A stretch of 64,000 bases of DNA from Spinellus fusiger (GCA_025094145.1 JALLLS010000080.1:94486-158485), one strand, 5' to 3'; positions 1-10,639 are shown, counted from the stretch's first letter. Notes: generated by a model not told the origin, from the sequence alone. A program made the numbers and translations.

Positions 1-47
1 CTCGCTTAGGGTGCGAGAGGTCCCGGGTTCGATTCCCGGAGAAGCCC
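1..47 (+). tRNA. tRNA-Pro(AGG), 3' part only
   Basis: The window opens inside a tRNA. The anticodon stem CTCGC/GCGAG closes the seven-base loop TTAGGGT, giving anticodon AGG (proline). A five-base variable loop follows, then the T arm CCGGG-TTCGATT-CCCGG, the acceptor strand AGAAGCC and discriminator C. A run of five T at 58-62 fits a Pol III terminator. The acceptor 5' strand and D arm lie outside the window, so I cannot tell if the gene is intact. Every visible stem pairs perfectly, unlike the tRNA-Ala relic at 4154-4220. Confidence 0.9.
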
Positions 48-70
48 TTAATATATATTTTTAATAACTA

Positions 71-420
71 CACACCAGGAGATTTTTCTGGCCTTTAAGC
101 AATGATATCTTTGCCCTTTAAAACCAAAAAAAAATTGCCCTTTTATGGAACTGTATTTAAAACAAAAGGTTTGTGGATACCTCAATATCAAATTGTATTA
201 TCAGTAAAATATATTGTTTATGGATAAAATTGTTTATTATAATAATGTAGCTAATACTATATTATGACTATAGCTACTGCCCAAGTGCATTCCCTCATAG
301 CAATAGAATCCACACCCTAAAAGCTTTGTGCTTTATCCTTGGGAGATAGATAAATATGCTCAGGAGTATACCCTAGACATTATTGACCTTGTAGAAGACC
401 CCTAAGACTGACTTGAGAGC
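71..420 (+). mobile_element. End of a TA-flanked TIR element (Fanzor-associated family), truncated
   Basis: The terminal motif CACACCAGGAGATTTTT starts right after a TA at 69-70. It matches the ends of the elements at 22275, 36704, 43205 and 50190. The following 350 bp resemble, in reverse complement, 50590-51165, including a shared stretch around CCTCATAGCAATAGAATC. No coding potential is visible. The far side is cut by the LTR-A fragment at 449. Placing it in the family is inference from the terminal motif and the internal similarity. Confidence 0.65.
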
Positions 421-448
421 CTCTGCTTAATAACAATACAATGAGTGT

Positions 449-515
449 TGTTGTGTTCCAACTTCAATCCAAAGATTCTTCATGAATTGGTCAACATGAG
501 TAGTATGCTGTGACA
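449..515 (+). repeat. LTR-A, 5' fragment
   Basis: It begins TGTTGTGTTCCAACTTCAAT, the exact start of the 656-bp LTR at 10640-11295. Similarity is lost after about 67 bp, where the sequence switches to an LTR-C fragment in the opposite orientation. It is therefore the stump of an LTR at a recombination or deletion joint. Confidence 0.7.
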
Positions 516-668
516 TTCTTCTTCAAAATTCAAAGACTACTTATACACTTCTTCTAAGGTATGTCTGATACAAGACTAATTTTCAATAGCATTCTCTATA
601 AAAAATGCATGGACAATAATCTTCCCTTCTCTAGCTTCTAGGGACAGAATCTTTCCTTATTTGTAACA
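516..668 (-). repeat. LTR-C, 5' part; probable 3' LTR of the adjoining Ty3-like element
   Basis: Read on the minus strand it starts TGTTACAAATAAGGAAAGAT and parallels the solo LTR at 44176-44388. It sits just downstream, in the minus direction, of the integrase reading frames, where a 3' LTR belongs. Its own 3' part is missing and replaced by the LTR-A stump at 449-515. Confidence 0.6.
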
Positions 669-3484
669 TACTCCAGAGATTGTGTGTTGACTATAGGTCT
701 TCTTCAGGCTTGCTTTCTTCAGGCTCACTGTCTTCAAAGTTGCTGTCCTCCTCTATCAACCTGCACCTTCTTGTTGGTCCTGGTGCATTATCTACAATCA
801 GATGGCCTTCCAGTAGATGTTCCATTTCTTGTTGGCACATGTTTTCCCATCTCACAGTTGCTTTTCTTTTTTGGCCATATCTGCTGAGTCCTTCAACTTC
901 TGAGGGAAACTCAGATCCTGACATGGCAACTTCTTCTTCTAGCACAGGTTCTTCTGGCACAGGTTCTTCTTCTGGCACAGCCACTTTCTCTGGTACAGGT
1001 TTGTCTGGCATATGTATGGCATCCAAATCATTCTCCTCAGACAACCTCCCCTGCTGCTTCTTCATTTTGGTCTTGTGCCTCTGACTCTTCTCTGGAGACT
1101 GGTTGCTCCTCTGGGGTGTTTCTGCCTGAGCCAGTTTCCACTTCCTCTTGATTGGGAGAAGGCAAGGCTCTTGCCCTGAGAACTTCTTCTTCTTTGTCCC
1201 AAAAGTAGGGCATAAGTCTATCTCCATGATAGTTTCTTGTCAATGGCCTTCCTTCCCTGTCTCTCAGTGAGTAGACAGATCAATGCCTTGCAATCACCTG
1301 GAAGGGGCCTGTCCTCCTTTCCCATTGCTTTGCTATGTTGGGTGCTTTGGGCAAGACCTTCACTGAGACCCATTCTCTGGGTTCAAACCATCTTGCCACA
1401 ATGTTTTTGTTTGCTCTTTCAAGAGCTTTTCTTCTCAGCATGTTCTGTTGTTCTGTTGTCTGCTTGGACAGTCTCCTTTCCAACCTCTCTACATCAAAGT
1501 CATCTTCCTCATATATGAGTGTCCCTGGTGGGTTCAAGCTCAGAGCAGTTCTTGGGTAAAGTCACTCATATGGTGTGCAGCCCAGAGTAGCAGATATGGT
1601 GTGGGCATGTGAAGCAACTATCCTTGGTATATATTTTGTCCATCCTTCTGGTTTCTCTTCATCCAACTTCACCCTTCTCAGTTTATCTTTGAATAGTTTC
1701 ACAGCAATTTTGGCCAATTCTGATTGTGGATGCATAGGTGAAGCATGTATGTGTTGAATATTTTTTCTCTCAAGGTAGTCAGTAAATTCATGTGAGATAA
1801 ACTGCCTGCCATTATCACTAGTGAGTTTCTGTGGGAGACCATGTTGTGCAAACCAGTTTTGCTTGAGGGTGTCCACTATTGTGGTGGCCGTCATGTCCAA
1901 TATAGGGTATACCTTGTAATATCCACTGGCAGAGTCTATAGCAACCAGTGCATCCACCTCTGGATCTTTGTCATCACCAATGTGTAGCAAATCAATGTAA
2001 ATATGCTCTTGGGGTTCTGAGGTGACAGAGGTTTGCATGGGCATGTATGATCTTTGTTGCACTGCACTCATCTGACAGGCATGACAAGACTTCACCACCT
2101 TTTCTGCAATACCAAGTAGACCTTCACACCATACTCTTTCTCTCACATAGCTCAAGGTTCTGGATATGCCTGGATGGGCCAGTTTCTGGTGGACATCTTT
2201 TATCCATTTTTTTTCCTATGCTCCTAGTGATTACTGGGACCCAAGTTCCCATGGATCCTATGTGGTGAGTAGGTACCCAACAATGCAACACTCTTTTGTT
2301 TATCAGCATGTTGGATACTTCATCCATATCAGGCATGGGGTCTTTATCCATAGCATTGCAACTTTTTGCCAGTTCAGTCCATCTCATTATTGTTGGATCT
2401 GTATGAGCTTCCAACACCAGCTCATAGGGGCCTTGGATATTGTCTAGTGCCATTGCATGACATGCCAGTGTGCCTTCAGGGTCATTATCTTTGGACTCAT
2501 CTACCTCCATGTCACTCTCATCCTCAGTGTCTTCCTCTTCTTCATGCTTGTCTGGATTGTAGTCCAGATCTTCATCATCTTCATCATCCCAGGACACCAC
2601 ATGGTCTACTTCACTTCCCAATAATTGAGTTTCCTCCAGTTCAAAAGCTCCAATGGTCTCTATCCCTTCCAAGTCCTTTGGCTTTTTCTTCTGAGTTCTT
2701 GGTCTGTCTAGCACTTGAGAGAGCCAGTCTGCCATTAGTTGTGTTTCCCCAGAGCAATGTACCACCATGTCTTGATGCACTCCCAGGCTGCTTAGTTCAG
2801 CATGGAATCTTGATAGATCATCTTGACAGTGCTTTGTCTTGTGCATGAAGAGTCCCAGAGCAGTGGTTGCATCTGTTTCTATTATAAGGTTGACACATCC
2901 ATCCAGGTAGGGATAGAAATGGTTTACTGCTGCTACCATTCCATAGGCTTCTCTCCAGCCTGGGTGCCTGCTTCCTTGGGCTCCATCAAAAGCTTTCAAG
3001 TAGTATGCAATGGGTACTATGTTTTCTTGATTAGGAGTAGGATGGGTGAGAAGGACTGCTCCAATGCCAGATTCTGCAGCATCCACTCTTAGTGTTAGAG
3101 GTGCTCCAGGCCTTGGTATTGCCAAATGCTTTATGTCAGTGAGGGATTGCATTAGGGCTTTCCAGTTTGGTCTCAAGGAGTCTTTGTCTTGTTTGTTTAA
3201 TCACTTTTTTTTTTTTTTGAGCCAATCATCTCATAAAAGGGTAAGAGTATAGATTGTGACCATGGCAAATGCTTGCTTATAGCATTTATACCTCCACACA
3301 TTTGTTGAATACCTTTTACAGTTTCTGGCATCTCCAGAGAAAGCAGATGTTTTATCCTGTGATCCAGTACTCTCCAATGTCTTTTGTGTGTTCTATTTTG
3401 TTTCTAGTGGTCAACTTGAGGTATATATTGTCAATATATATCAACAGTTTGTCAGATATGCTGGGTGCTTTTGATAGCACATGC
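669..3484 (-). pseudogene. Ty3-like retrotransposon pol remnant (RT end, RNase H, integrase)
   Basis: Minus-strand pol with several frameshifts. A short RT end (3420-3484) reads LLIYIDNIY, the place of the YxDD catalytic box. An RNase H-like domain follows (about 2700-3176; LRVDAAESGIGAVLL). Next is a very acidic linker (2480-2620), then an integrase zinc finger ending CHACQ (about 2080) and the integrase core (1562-2155) with IYIDLLHIG and TSDNGRQF. The third acidic residue is not where expected (SELAKIAVK). The C-terminal integrase region continues in other frames at 1280-1537 and 691-1227. Most of RT, the protease and gag are absent: the element is cut at 3484 by LTR-A. The long parallel with 11296-13648 shows it is a related copy, not the same one. 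Confidence 0.85.
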
Positions 3485-4055
3485 TGTGATTATTCAGACA
3501 AGTAGAAAGTAACAAGACTGATAATTTTTATTAAGTGAAGAGTGGTTCATTATTTATACTTTTTTTGGGTGCTTATCCTTCAGTGGTATTCTACCTTTTG
3601 GTAGTTAATGATTAGTTCATGACATAGCTTATTGATAGATGCAACTGTATGGTTGGTGTATATGATTTATCCTATGGTAGTTTACATAGGTGTAGCTTTA
3701 TGGTTGGTGTAGGTGTTCTACCTAATGGTAGACTACATGTTGGAGCCTTATGGTTGGTTCATTGAATAAGCACACCATTATAGAGCCATCTATTATGTCT
3801 TCACTTTTAATTGCCTTTGATAGGTCTTATTTAATCCACTAAGGATTTATAGATGAAGACAGCTCATTAAGTGTCCAATAATAATTTGAGCTTAGAAGGT
3901 TGATTTGTAGTTACAACCAATCAGTGAGATGATACAGAGATGTACTATGGTACTTGTGTGCACTCAAGCTTTCATAGAGTATTCTGAATGTCACAGCATA
4001 CTACTTGTGTTGACTTATTCATAGAGAATCTTTGGACTGAAGTCAGAACACAACA
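3485..4055 (-). repeat. LTR-A, nearly full length (571 bp)
   Basis: On the minus strand it runs from TGTTGTGTTCTGACTTCAGT to a CTGAATAATCACA end (TG...CA). An AATAAAAATTAT signal and a TATA-like AGTATAAATAA lie within it. It is divergent from the near-identical pair at 8779 and 10640, and about 85 bp shorter. It abuts the truncated RT of the 669-3484 element. The five bases on each side (CATGC, ATATA) do not match, so no target duplication is visible. Confidence 0.75.
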
Positions 4056-4153
4056 ATATATAAATCCTTAGTATATTAAATAAGACCTATTATGGCTCTA
4101 TAATGGACCCAATATGTAGTCCATCATTTAAAAATGAAAAATGAAAAATAAAT

Positions 4154-4220
4154 GGAGAAGCTGGGTGTCGATCCCAGTGCCTCTTGCATGCTAAGCGAGC
4201 GCTCCTCTTTCACTTTCTCC
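4154..4220 (-). pseudogene. Decayed tRNA-Ala(AGC)
   Basis: The reverse complement folds as a tRNA with anticodon loop TTAGCAT (AGC, alanine), T stem CTGGG/CCCAG and acceptor GGAGAAA/CTTCTCC (one mismatch). The D arm is shortened to GTGAAAGAGGAGCGC. The anticodon stem CTCGC/GCAAG has one mismatch, and the T loop is ATCGACA instead of TTCGAxx. At 67 nt it is about 5 nt short. It lies directly before the LINE, so it could be a target site, part of a LINE 5' region, or a tRNA-derived repeat. Confidence 0.7.
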
Positions 4221-4408
4221 TCACTTTTGGTAAGTTTTCAAATTTTAACTAACTTTTTTTCCACCCCATCTATTTGCATCCAGTACATTTTTGGGTGCAT
4301 CCATCTGCTGCCTTTTCGAATCCATTGTCTGTTTTCCTCTAGGCCTATTTCTCAATGAGCTTCTCTCCCTTTCCTTTGGGAACACCTTTACACCTTGTCT
4401 CTGGTGCC

Positions 4409-5329
4409 ATGGAGACCACCACCGAACCACCACCTAGTCCGGCCCTGTCGGACTTCCAATCCCTGACTGCCTTGGTTTTAGGCCTGGCAAAAAAGGTCCA
4501 GGAGCTAGAGAGCTCCAAGGCTGATATCTTGGCTCTGAGAGGTCGGATTTCAGAGCTTGAGGCGGAGAACGAAAGCCTGCGACGTCGCGCAGCCGCCACA
4601 ACACCAGTCACACCCATGACGTCATCGTCGGAGGTAAAAAATGCAAAAATTACTAACAATATGTTGGTTTCTCCTGTCTCTTCTTCAGGATTTTCCCCCC
4701 TGTCTGCCTCTGCCAATGCTGTCAAAACAGCAAAGGACTCCTCCTGGGCCACTGTGGCCAAGAAAAACCGCCCTGCTCCTGCTCCCAGACCTAGGACTTC
4801 CCAAAGGAAGTTTGAGGCTAATGTCCGAGTCTTTTCTGAGGCTTCTGATGTCACAGGACATCAGTATATCTACATCCCCCGGTCAAGAAAGATGACCAGA
4901 CAAGAGGTCCGTCGCCGCCTTTGTGTCTTTGGTCTGGAGCCCTCCCATCTGCTGGACATTTGTTTCCCTGCCCACTCTGTCCTTGGCCTGTTGGTCCATA
5001 ATGGGTATGCCCCCACTGTCCTGGAGCTCTTGGAGAAGGCTCAGGTGAAGGTCATCTCTGGGTTTGAGCCCCTGGACCCCAAACACCTGGCTGACCCTGC
5101 CTTTGCCAGCCTGTCTTCTGAGGAATTGGAAGACAAGGCCCATGAAGTGCACCGTAAGAGGTGCATCCTGGCCCTGACCCACCTCCGCACCCCCCTGATC
5201 CCCTCTGTGGCCAAGTCCTTCCTTTCTGTTGGCTGGATCTCTGAGGAAGACCTCAAGGAGATCCTCTCCAACCCTGCCCATGCTGTCCGCCACCGTGACC
5301 AGCCTTCTCCATCAGTGATGATGAGATGA
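4409..5329 (+). CDS. LINE ORF1 protein (coiled-coil, nucleic-acid-binding type)
   Basis: An intact frame of 306 codons from the ATG at 4409. An in-frame ATG at 4355 would add 18 residues, but the METTTEPPPS start looks more natural. Residues about 20-65 form a heptad-like coiled coil (VQELESSKADILALRGRISE), followed by a Ser/Pro/Lys-rich linker. About 170 residues of folded domain follow, with RRRLCVFGLEPSHLL and later EVHRKRCILALTHLR. No CCHC knuckle is present. The family role is binding LINE RNA as a trimer or larger assembly (known for L1-type ORF1p, inferred here). ORF2 begins 58 bp downstream. Confidence 0.75.
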   Translation: METTTEPPPSPALSDFQSLTALVLGLAKKVQELESSKADILALRGRISELEAENESLRRRAAATTPVTPMTSSSEVKNAKITNNMLVSPVSSSGFSPLSASANAVKTAKDSSWATVAKKNRPAPAPRPRTSQRKFEANVRVFSEASDVTGHQYIYIPRSRKMTRQEVRRRLCVFGLEPSHLLDICFPAHSVLGLLVHNGYAPTVLELLEKAQVKVISGFEPLDPKHLADPAFASLSSEELEDKAHEVHRKRCILALTHLRTPLIPSVAKSFLSVGWISEEDLKEILSNPAHAVRHRDQPSPSVMMR

Positions 5330-5387
5330 GTGAAGTCTCCTCCTCCCCCTCCTTTACCCCTATGACCCATGATGACAATCTTGATTT

Positions 5388-8300
5388 ATGAGTGAGTCCA
5401 TAAAGGTAAGTTTATGGAATGCCAATGGTCTTCAGACAACCATTGTGCATGATGTATTGTCCCACTGTCCCCCCTCCTCCATTCTTTTTATCACAGAAAC
5501 CTGGCTTCTTCCCCCTGCCTGTCTACCTACAGACTGGGAGCAATTCCATCTGTATGGCTCTCCTGTTCTCTCTGCCAACCGTGGCTCTATGGGTGTCTCT
5601 GCTCTGGTGTCTCCTTCCTTTCCCTTTCCTGTCTACCAACTTCCTTCTCCAAACAAGTATACCCTTTCTTTGAAAGTGGGACCACTTCGTTTTCTATGCC
5701 TGTACCTCCCCCCTTCTATGCCACGTTCTCACTTTATGTCTGTCCTTTCTTCTCTTCCTATTTTCCCCAACACCATCTTGTGTGGTGACTTCAATGCAAG
5801 GCTGGGTGACATTACTGGTGATGCAGTGATGTCTCCCCGTGGCTCTGCCATGGTTCCATGGCTTGAGGAGCAGTCCCTGTCTGTGTTGAACTCTTCTCTT
5901 TCCTATGGCACTGCTACCTGGCATGGTTTCTGGCGTGATCGCACATGCACAAGTATCATTGACCTGTTTCTATGCAATTTCCCTATGACCCTCCCTTCTA
6001 TGAATATCTTTTCTGACCTCTCCCTTGGCTCTGACCACCGTATGCTTACCCTTTCCTTTACCTATGACATGTCCTCTACCTCCCCTTCTCCCCCATCCTC
6101 CCCTTCATCATTCATTCACCCCCGACGCCTCTGGAATCTGTCAAGACTACAAGAAGAAGATCCATGCAACCTGTACATTTCCACATTCACCTCCCTCTCC
6201 CAACCCCTATGCACCCAACTACAATCCCTTGTGTCTTCCCCTCCCCCTACTTGCCCACTCATTGACAGTCTCAATGACTCACTCAATGAGTGTATCTACC
6301 TATCTCTGGATGCAGCTCTGGGTACCAAGACTCCTCGGCCGTCCCATTGGAAAAAGTACTGGTCTCCTGCTCTACAATCTGCTGCTGCCAACAGGGAAAA
6401 GTGCTACAGAAAGTGGCACTACTGCACTGGCATTGACAAGGTCCACTGGTGGTCAAAGTACAAGGCTGCCCATGCTTCCTTTGTGTCTGCTGTCCTGTCA
6501 GCAAAACGTATGTCATGGCAGAATTTCTGCAAGTCACTTGAGACCAACTTTTCCAAGGCTTCAGCCAAGGTCAAGCATCTCAAGGGGCGCCACACTTCCA
6601 CTCCTTCCTTCACCCACCCTGATGGTCCAGCTGTTGCTGTAAAAGTGATGGCTGACCATCTTGAAACTGTATATAGTGGTGACATCCTTCCTTCCTCCCG
6701 TCCTCCCCCTCCTGGTCCCTTTACTTCCCTCCTTCCCTTCTCCTCCTATGCTCCCCTTCCTTCCCCTGGTGTGTCTGGTGTGTCTGGTGTTCCTGGTGGC
6801 CGTCTGTCTTCTGGTGTTCCTGTTGTCCTGTCTGGTGTCTCTGGCTCTCTTGGTGTGTCTGGTGTGTCTGGTGTGTCTGTTGGTTCTGGTGTCTCTGGTG
6901 CTCTTGGTATGCATATGGGCATTCCAATGTTTGACTCTGCTCTTGTTGCTGGCTGTATCAAGCTTCTCCCCAACAGGAAAGCCCCTGGTACAGACCATCT
7001 CAAGGCAGAAATGCTGAAGCCTCTTAGTCTGGTCCTGGCCCCCCTACTGGCTAACCTGTTCACTGTTTGCTGGCAGTGGTCCCACACTCCTCAGCTATGG
7101 AGACATGCTGCAGTCTTCCCAATTTACAAGAAGGGTGAGAAATCTGATGCTGCCAATTATAGGCCAATTTCCCTTACCTCAGTGGTCAGAAAGCTGCTGG
7201 AATTCTGCATTGCCCCCTCATTGTCACAGTATTCTCCAGTTCCTGACTTGGCACAAGGTGGATTTTGCCCAAAGAGAAGTTCTCTGGACCAGGCCCTGGG
7301 TCTGCATGACCTGATGCATGCTCACTACCTTCAACACCACCATTATCCAGTTGTGGCACTTCTGGATATATCTTCAGCATATGACAAGGTTGACAGACAT
7401 GTGGTCTGGCAAGCCCTGTCTTCCTTTGGCACTCCTCCAGCACTCCTCTCATTTGTCTCTCACCTTTTTGATGAGGTAACCATCTCTGTGCTCTTGTCTA
7501 ACCACTCTTCTTTACCATTTGCTCCAGTGACTGGAGTGCTCCAAGGGTCAGTGTTGAGCCCATGTCTATACTCACTGTATATCAACTCTCTGCCTGCCTT
7601 GCTTCGTTGTGCTGCTAGGCCAACAACCCACTGTGTGGTGTTGAACCATCCCTCCTCCACTTCCTCAACGTCCTGTGGCCTCTCCCTCTCTCTGTATGGT
7701 GTGCCACTTCACATGCAGAGGAGGTGACGTATCTTGGTCTGCCCTTTGGCAAGAAGGGTCTGTCTGCTTCCTCTTTGGTGTCTTCTTGGTCCCCTGGTGT
7801 GCTCAAGGTGATGGGTATCCTGAACCTTGTTGGTGTGAATCGTGCTGGTTTCTCTCTCTGTCTCTGCTCCTATCTCTATACCACTTTTGTGAGGCCAAAG
7901 TTTGAGTATGGCTTGGCCATCTCATTCTTAAAGGCTGCAGAGTTCAAGGCCCTTGAAAAGCTCCAAGACAGGTGTCTCTGTCTCTTGGTAGGTGGTCACC
8001 CAATGTCCTCAACCACAGTTCTCAAGCATATCACCAACCTGCCATCAATGAGGCATAGGGTGAATGTCCTGGTCACTTGTTTTGCTTTGCGCTTCTGGTC
8101 CCTGTCTTCTTCTAGTCTTCTTGTCTTGCTCTCTGCCTCTCTGCCCATGGCCAGAAGAAGCTCATATCTGGTAAAGAACCCAATGTACCTTGCCCTGCCA
8201 GACCCTGTTCCTGCCAAAGACAGTCAGCTCAAGCTGTTCTTTGAGCAGTACAGACAAGATAAGTTTGACCTGTTCCTTGCCACCACCACCATGGTGTTGA

Positions 8301-8710
8301 TCAAACACTGCTGCCCCTTGTTGGGAATTGATCCTGTTTTGCTGGTGCCTGCTTCTAGAGCAGAGAGAAGCTGTTTGGTCTGTTGGCATCTTGGGTGGCT
8401 CCCTGGAAAGCCCAGAGAGTGCTCATGTGGTCTTGACCACACCTCATGCCATCACTTTGTGGAGTGTCCTCTTGTTCCTGCCTCCTTGTGGTCTCTGCTG
8501 CCTGTTTGCTCTGCTGGGGTCTACCCCATTGACTCTTGCCTCAACAGCCTATCAACACGTTGTAGTGCTCCCTGTCCTGTGTGGTGGCCCACTTTGCTTG
8601 CCTTGCTCTGGCACATAGAGATACTATGTTGCCCTGACCACTTCTTCCCCGAGGACTTGTCTCCTGGTGCTCTTTGGCTGGCCTTTGGTTCCTCTTCTGG
8701 ACAAGGATGA
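5388..8710 (+). pseudogene. LINE ORF2: endonuclease and reverse transcriptase, catalytic box deleted
   Basis: The first frame (5388-7727) starts with an exonuclease-endonuclease-phosphatase domain: LWNANGL, ITETWL, CGDFNARLGD, SIIDLFL and GSDHRML are its metal and catalytic motifs. A Gly/Val/Ser-rich linker follows (6766-6910). The RT domain then has KKGEKSDAANYRPISL, LDISSAYDKVD (first catalytic Asp) and GVLQGSVLSPCLYSLYINSL. The FADD box that should come next is missing: after LPALLRCAARPTT the frame is unrelated and stops at 7727. The second frame (7724-8710) resumes with MTYLGLPFGKKG, the RT thumb region, and ends with CSCGLDHTSCHHFVEC, the LINE C-terminal Cys/His motif. A deletion plus frameshift near 7620-7725 explains this. 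The protein cannot reverse transcribe. Confidence 0.85.
6766..6910 (+). repeat. Imperfect in-frame tandem repeat coding Gly-Val-Ser units
   Basis: Repeats of GGTGTGTCT-like 9-mers encode GVSGV/GVPGG units in the linker between the endonuclease and RT of the LINE ORF2. The region is low complexity and T/G-rich, unlike the rest of ORF2. Confidence 0.8.
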
Positions 8711-8778
8711 AAGCTGTTCTTTCTGTCTTCTGGTTGCTTGCCCCCACTGCCACAATTGTTAGTGCACACTGAGTGGTC

Positions 8779-9434
8779 TGAGATTGTTTGGACAGGTGGA
8801 TTAACAAGACTGAACAAAGATAATTTTTATTGAGTAAAGAAAGGTTCACTATTTATACTTTTGGTGGGTGCTTATCCTTCAGTGGCTTCTACCTTATGGT
8901 AGGATAATCTATTCTACCTTATGGTAGTTATGATAGTCAACCTTATGGCTGCTTCACAATTACAACCAAATGGTTGGTGGGGACATTCTACCTTATGGTA
9001 GAATTCACTCTCTTTGACCTTATGGTTGGTGTTTATATTACTATCTTATGGTAGTATTAATAACTGCCACCTTATGGTTGGCTCATATGTTTTACTTAGT
9101 TGTAGTATTATTAGATTCAACCCTATGGTTGGTTCCTGGGATAAGCACTCCATTATTGAAACCATTAATTATTATGAGTCTTTACTCAATTGACTCTGAT
9201 AGGTCAATATTGTTCTGTTAGGATTATTAATGAAGATGGCTCTTGTTAAGTGTCCAATAGTTCACTGAGCTTTAGAAGGAGATTTGTAGTTACAACCAAT
9301 CAGTGAGATGATACAGAGATGTACTATGTTACTTGTGTGCACTCAAGCTTTCATAGAGTATTCTGAATGTCACAGAACACTACTTGTGTTGACTTATTCA
9401 TAGAGAATCTTTGGATTGAAGTTGGAACACAACA
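8779..9434 (-). repeat. LTR-A, full length (656 bp), minus orientation
   Basis: On the minus strand it starts TGTTGTGTTCCAACTTCAAT and ends GTCCAAACAATCTCA. A TATA-like AGTATAAATAGTG lies upstream of a CAATAAAAATTATC signal. By eye it is nearly identical to the reverse complement of 10640-11295. It contains an array of about nine CTACCTTATGGTAG-like or ACCTTATGGTTGG-like motifs (8889-9132). It abuts the LINE on one side and the Helitron fragment on the other. Flanking bases TGGTC and CATGC do not form a target duplication. Confidence 0.85.
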
Positions 9435-10639
9435 CATGCATCCTTTTGTCAGACACCCTCTTTTTGCCAGACATATAAGCCTTATTTTGAGCAGACAAGT
9501 GGATAGTTGATATGAATTTTGCTGGACATGTCAGCATTTCTTGAGTGAGTGAGCAAACAGGGAAGAAGTAGGAAGTCATCTTAGTACTCTTCTTCTTTCT
9601 CTTCTAAAGTTATTTAAATGCCAAATCAAAACATATACTGCACAAGCTGCTCACAGCCTGGACATTCTTACAGAACTCATTGCAGTTGCCCTCTTAATTC
9701 TGTAAACCAACAGAATGAGCAAATGGAGGTTGACATTGAAGAAATTGACAGTGGTATACAAGAAGCTGAGACATCAAATATGGTCATTCAATGTACTAGC
9801 TGTTGCAAATATGGTCATTTATGCAAAAGTCATTGTAACTGTCCAAACAATGATAGAAACCAAAGAGAAAGCCAAGACGCTATTGTGAATACTATACATC
9901 ACTGTCTGAGCTGTGGTCAAGCTGGACATTGATGTGCTAGCAGCTGCCAATGCCCTAATAACAGAGTGAACAGCCAAGTATCTATGTATTGTATTGGTAG
10001 AAGAGATGATGACTGTGAACCTGCTTGGGATGATTTGGAGCATATGCATCTAAAGTGTGGTTTTTGTGGTGCATTAATGTGGTTAGATGAAAAGAAGAGT
10101 GGTAGCATTTTAGAACCACATTTTCAATTATGTTGTGGACTTGGTAAGAAAGCTAATCTTCAGATTGTCTGATTAACCTTTTACTATCATTAAACAGGCA
10201 AATACATATTGGAGCCTTTACACTCTACTCCTTCCACCATAAGTGAACTTCTGCAAGACAACACTGAACAGTCAAAAGAGTTTAAGAGAAACATAAGAGC
10301 ATATAACAATGCTCTTGGATTCACTTCTTTAGGTGTTAAGTTGGACACTCAAGTCCAAAACAGCCATGGTGGGGCCTATGCTTTCTGTATACATGGAAGC
10401 CTTTATCATTGCATAGGATCACTCTTACCTGAAGAAGGTGCACAGCCTAATTTCTCTCAAATATATGTATTTGATACAGTCAATGAGACAAACAATAGAC
10501 ATGCTGTATCCAACCATGTCAATCCTGGAACCTTGGAAAGGCTACAGGGTTTAATGCATGAAATCAGCCCATATGTTTTAGATTTCAAAACAATGGCACA
10601 ATTAGTATCTGAGTTGCCTGCCAGTGTGCCTGATATCAG
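9435..10639 (+). pseudogene. Helitron Rep/helicase, N-terminal fragment
   Basis: Coding starts at 9618. Three Cys/His units of the form CTSCSQPGHSYRTHCSC occur at about 9639, 9792 and 9903, the last broken by a TGA. The region before the Rep domain of Helitron proteins follows: LKCGFCGALMWLDEK, then HFQLCCGLGKKANL. A short intron or frame break near 10168-10200 leads into YNNALGFTSLGVKLD and GSLYHCIGSLLPEEG, the conserved helitron-helicase-like N-terminal domain. The frame runs into LTR-A at 10640. The HUH Rep catalytic motif and the Pif1-like helicase are absent. 9435-9617 is noncoding. Family recognition is by motif pattern. Confidence 0.75.

Larger units (their letters stand above)
4221..8778 (+). 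mobile_element. LINE (non-LTR retrotransposon), two ORFs, 3' end cut by an LTR
   Basis: The element has a coiled-coil ORF1, then an ORF2 with AP-like endonuclease, reverse transcriptase and a C-terminal Cys/His motif. The coding strand is rich in C and T and clearly less AT-rich than its surroundings, so it stands out in composition. The 5' end is set by the tRNA-Ala relic, and the 3' end is interrupted at 8779 by LTR-A with no A tail visible. Clade assignment would need a tree. The endonuclease-RT order with an ORF1 is typical of the L1/I/Jockey/Tad group. Confidence 0.85.

Noticed and set aside
1237..3252. Plus-strand frames across the first Ty3-like element
   Set aside because: They are shadows of the minus-strand pol, with no domains of their own.
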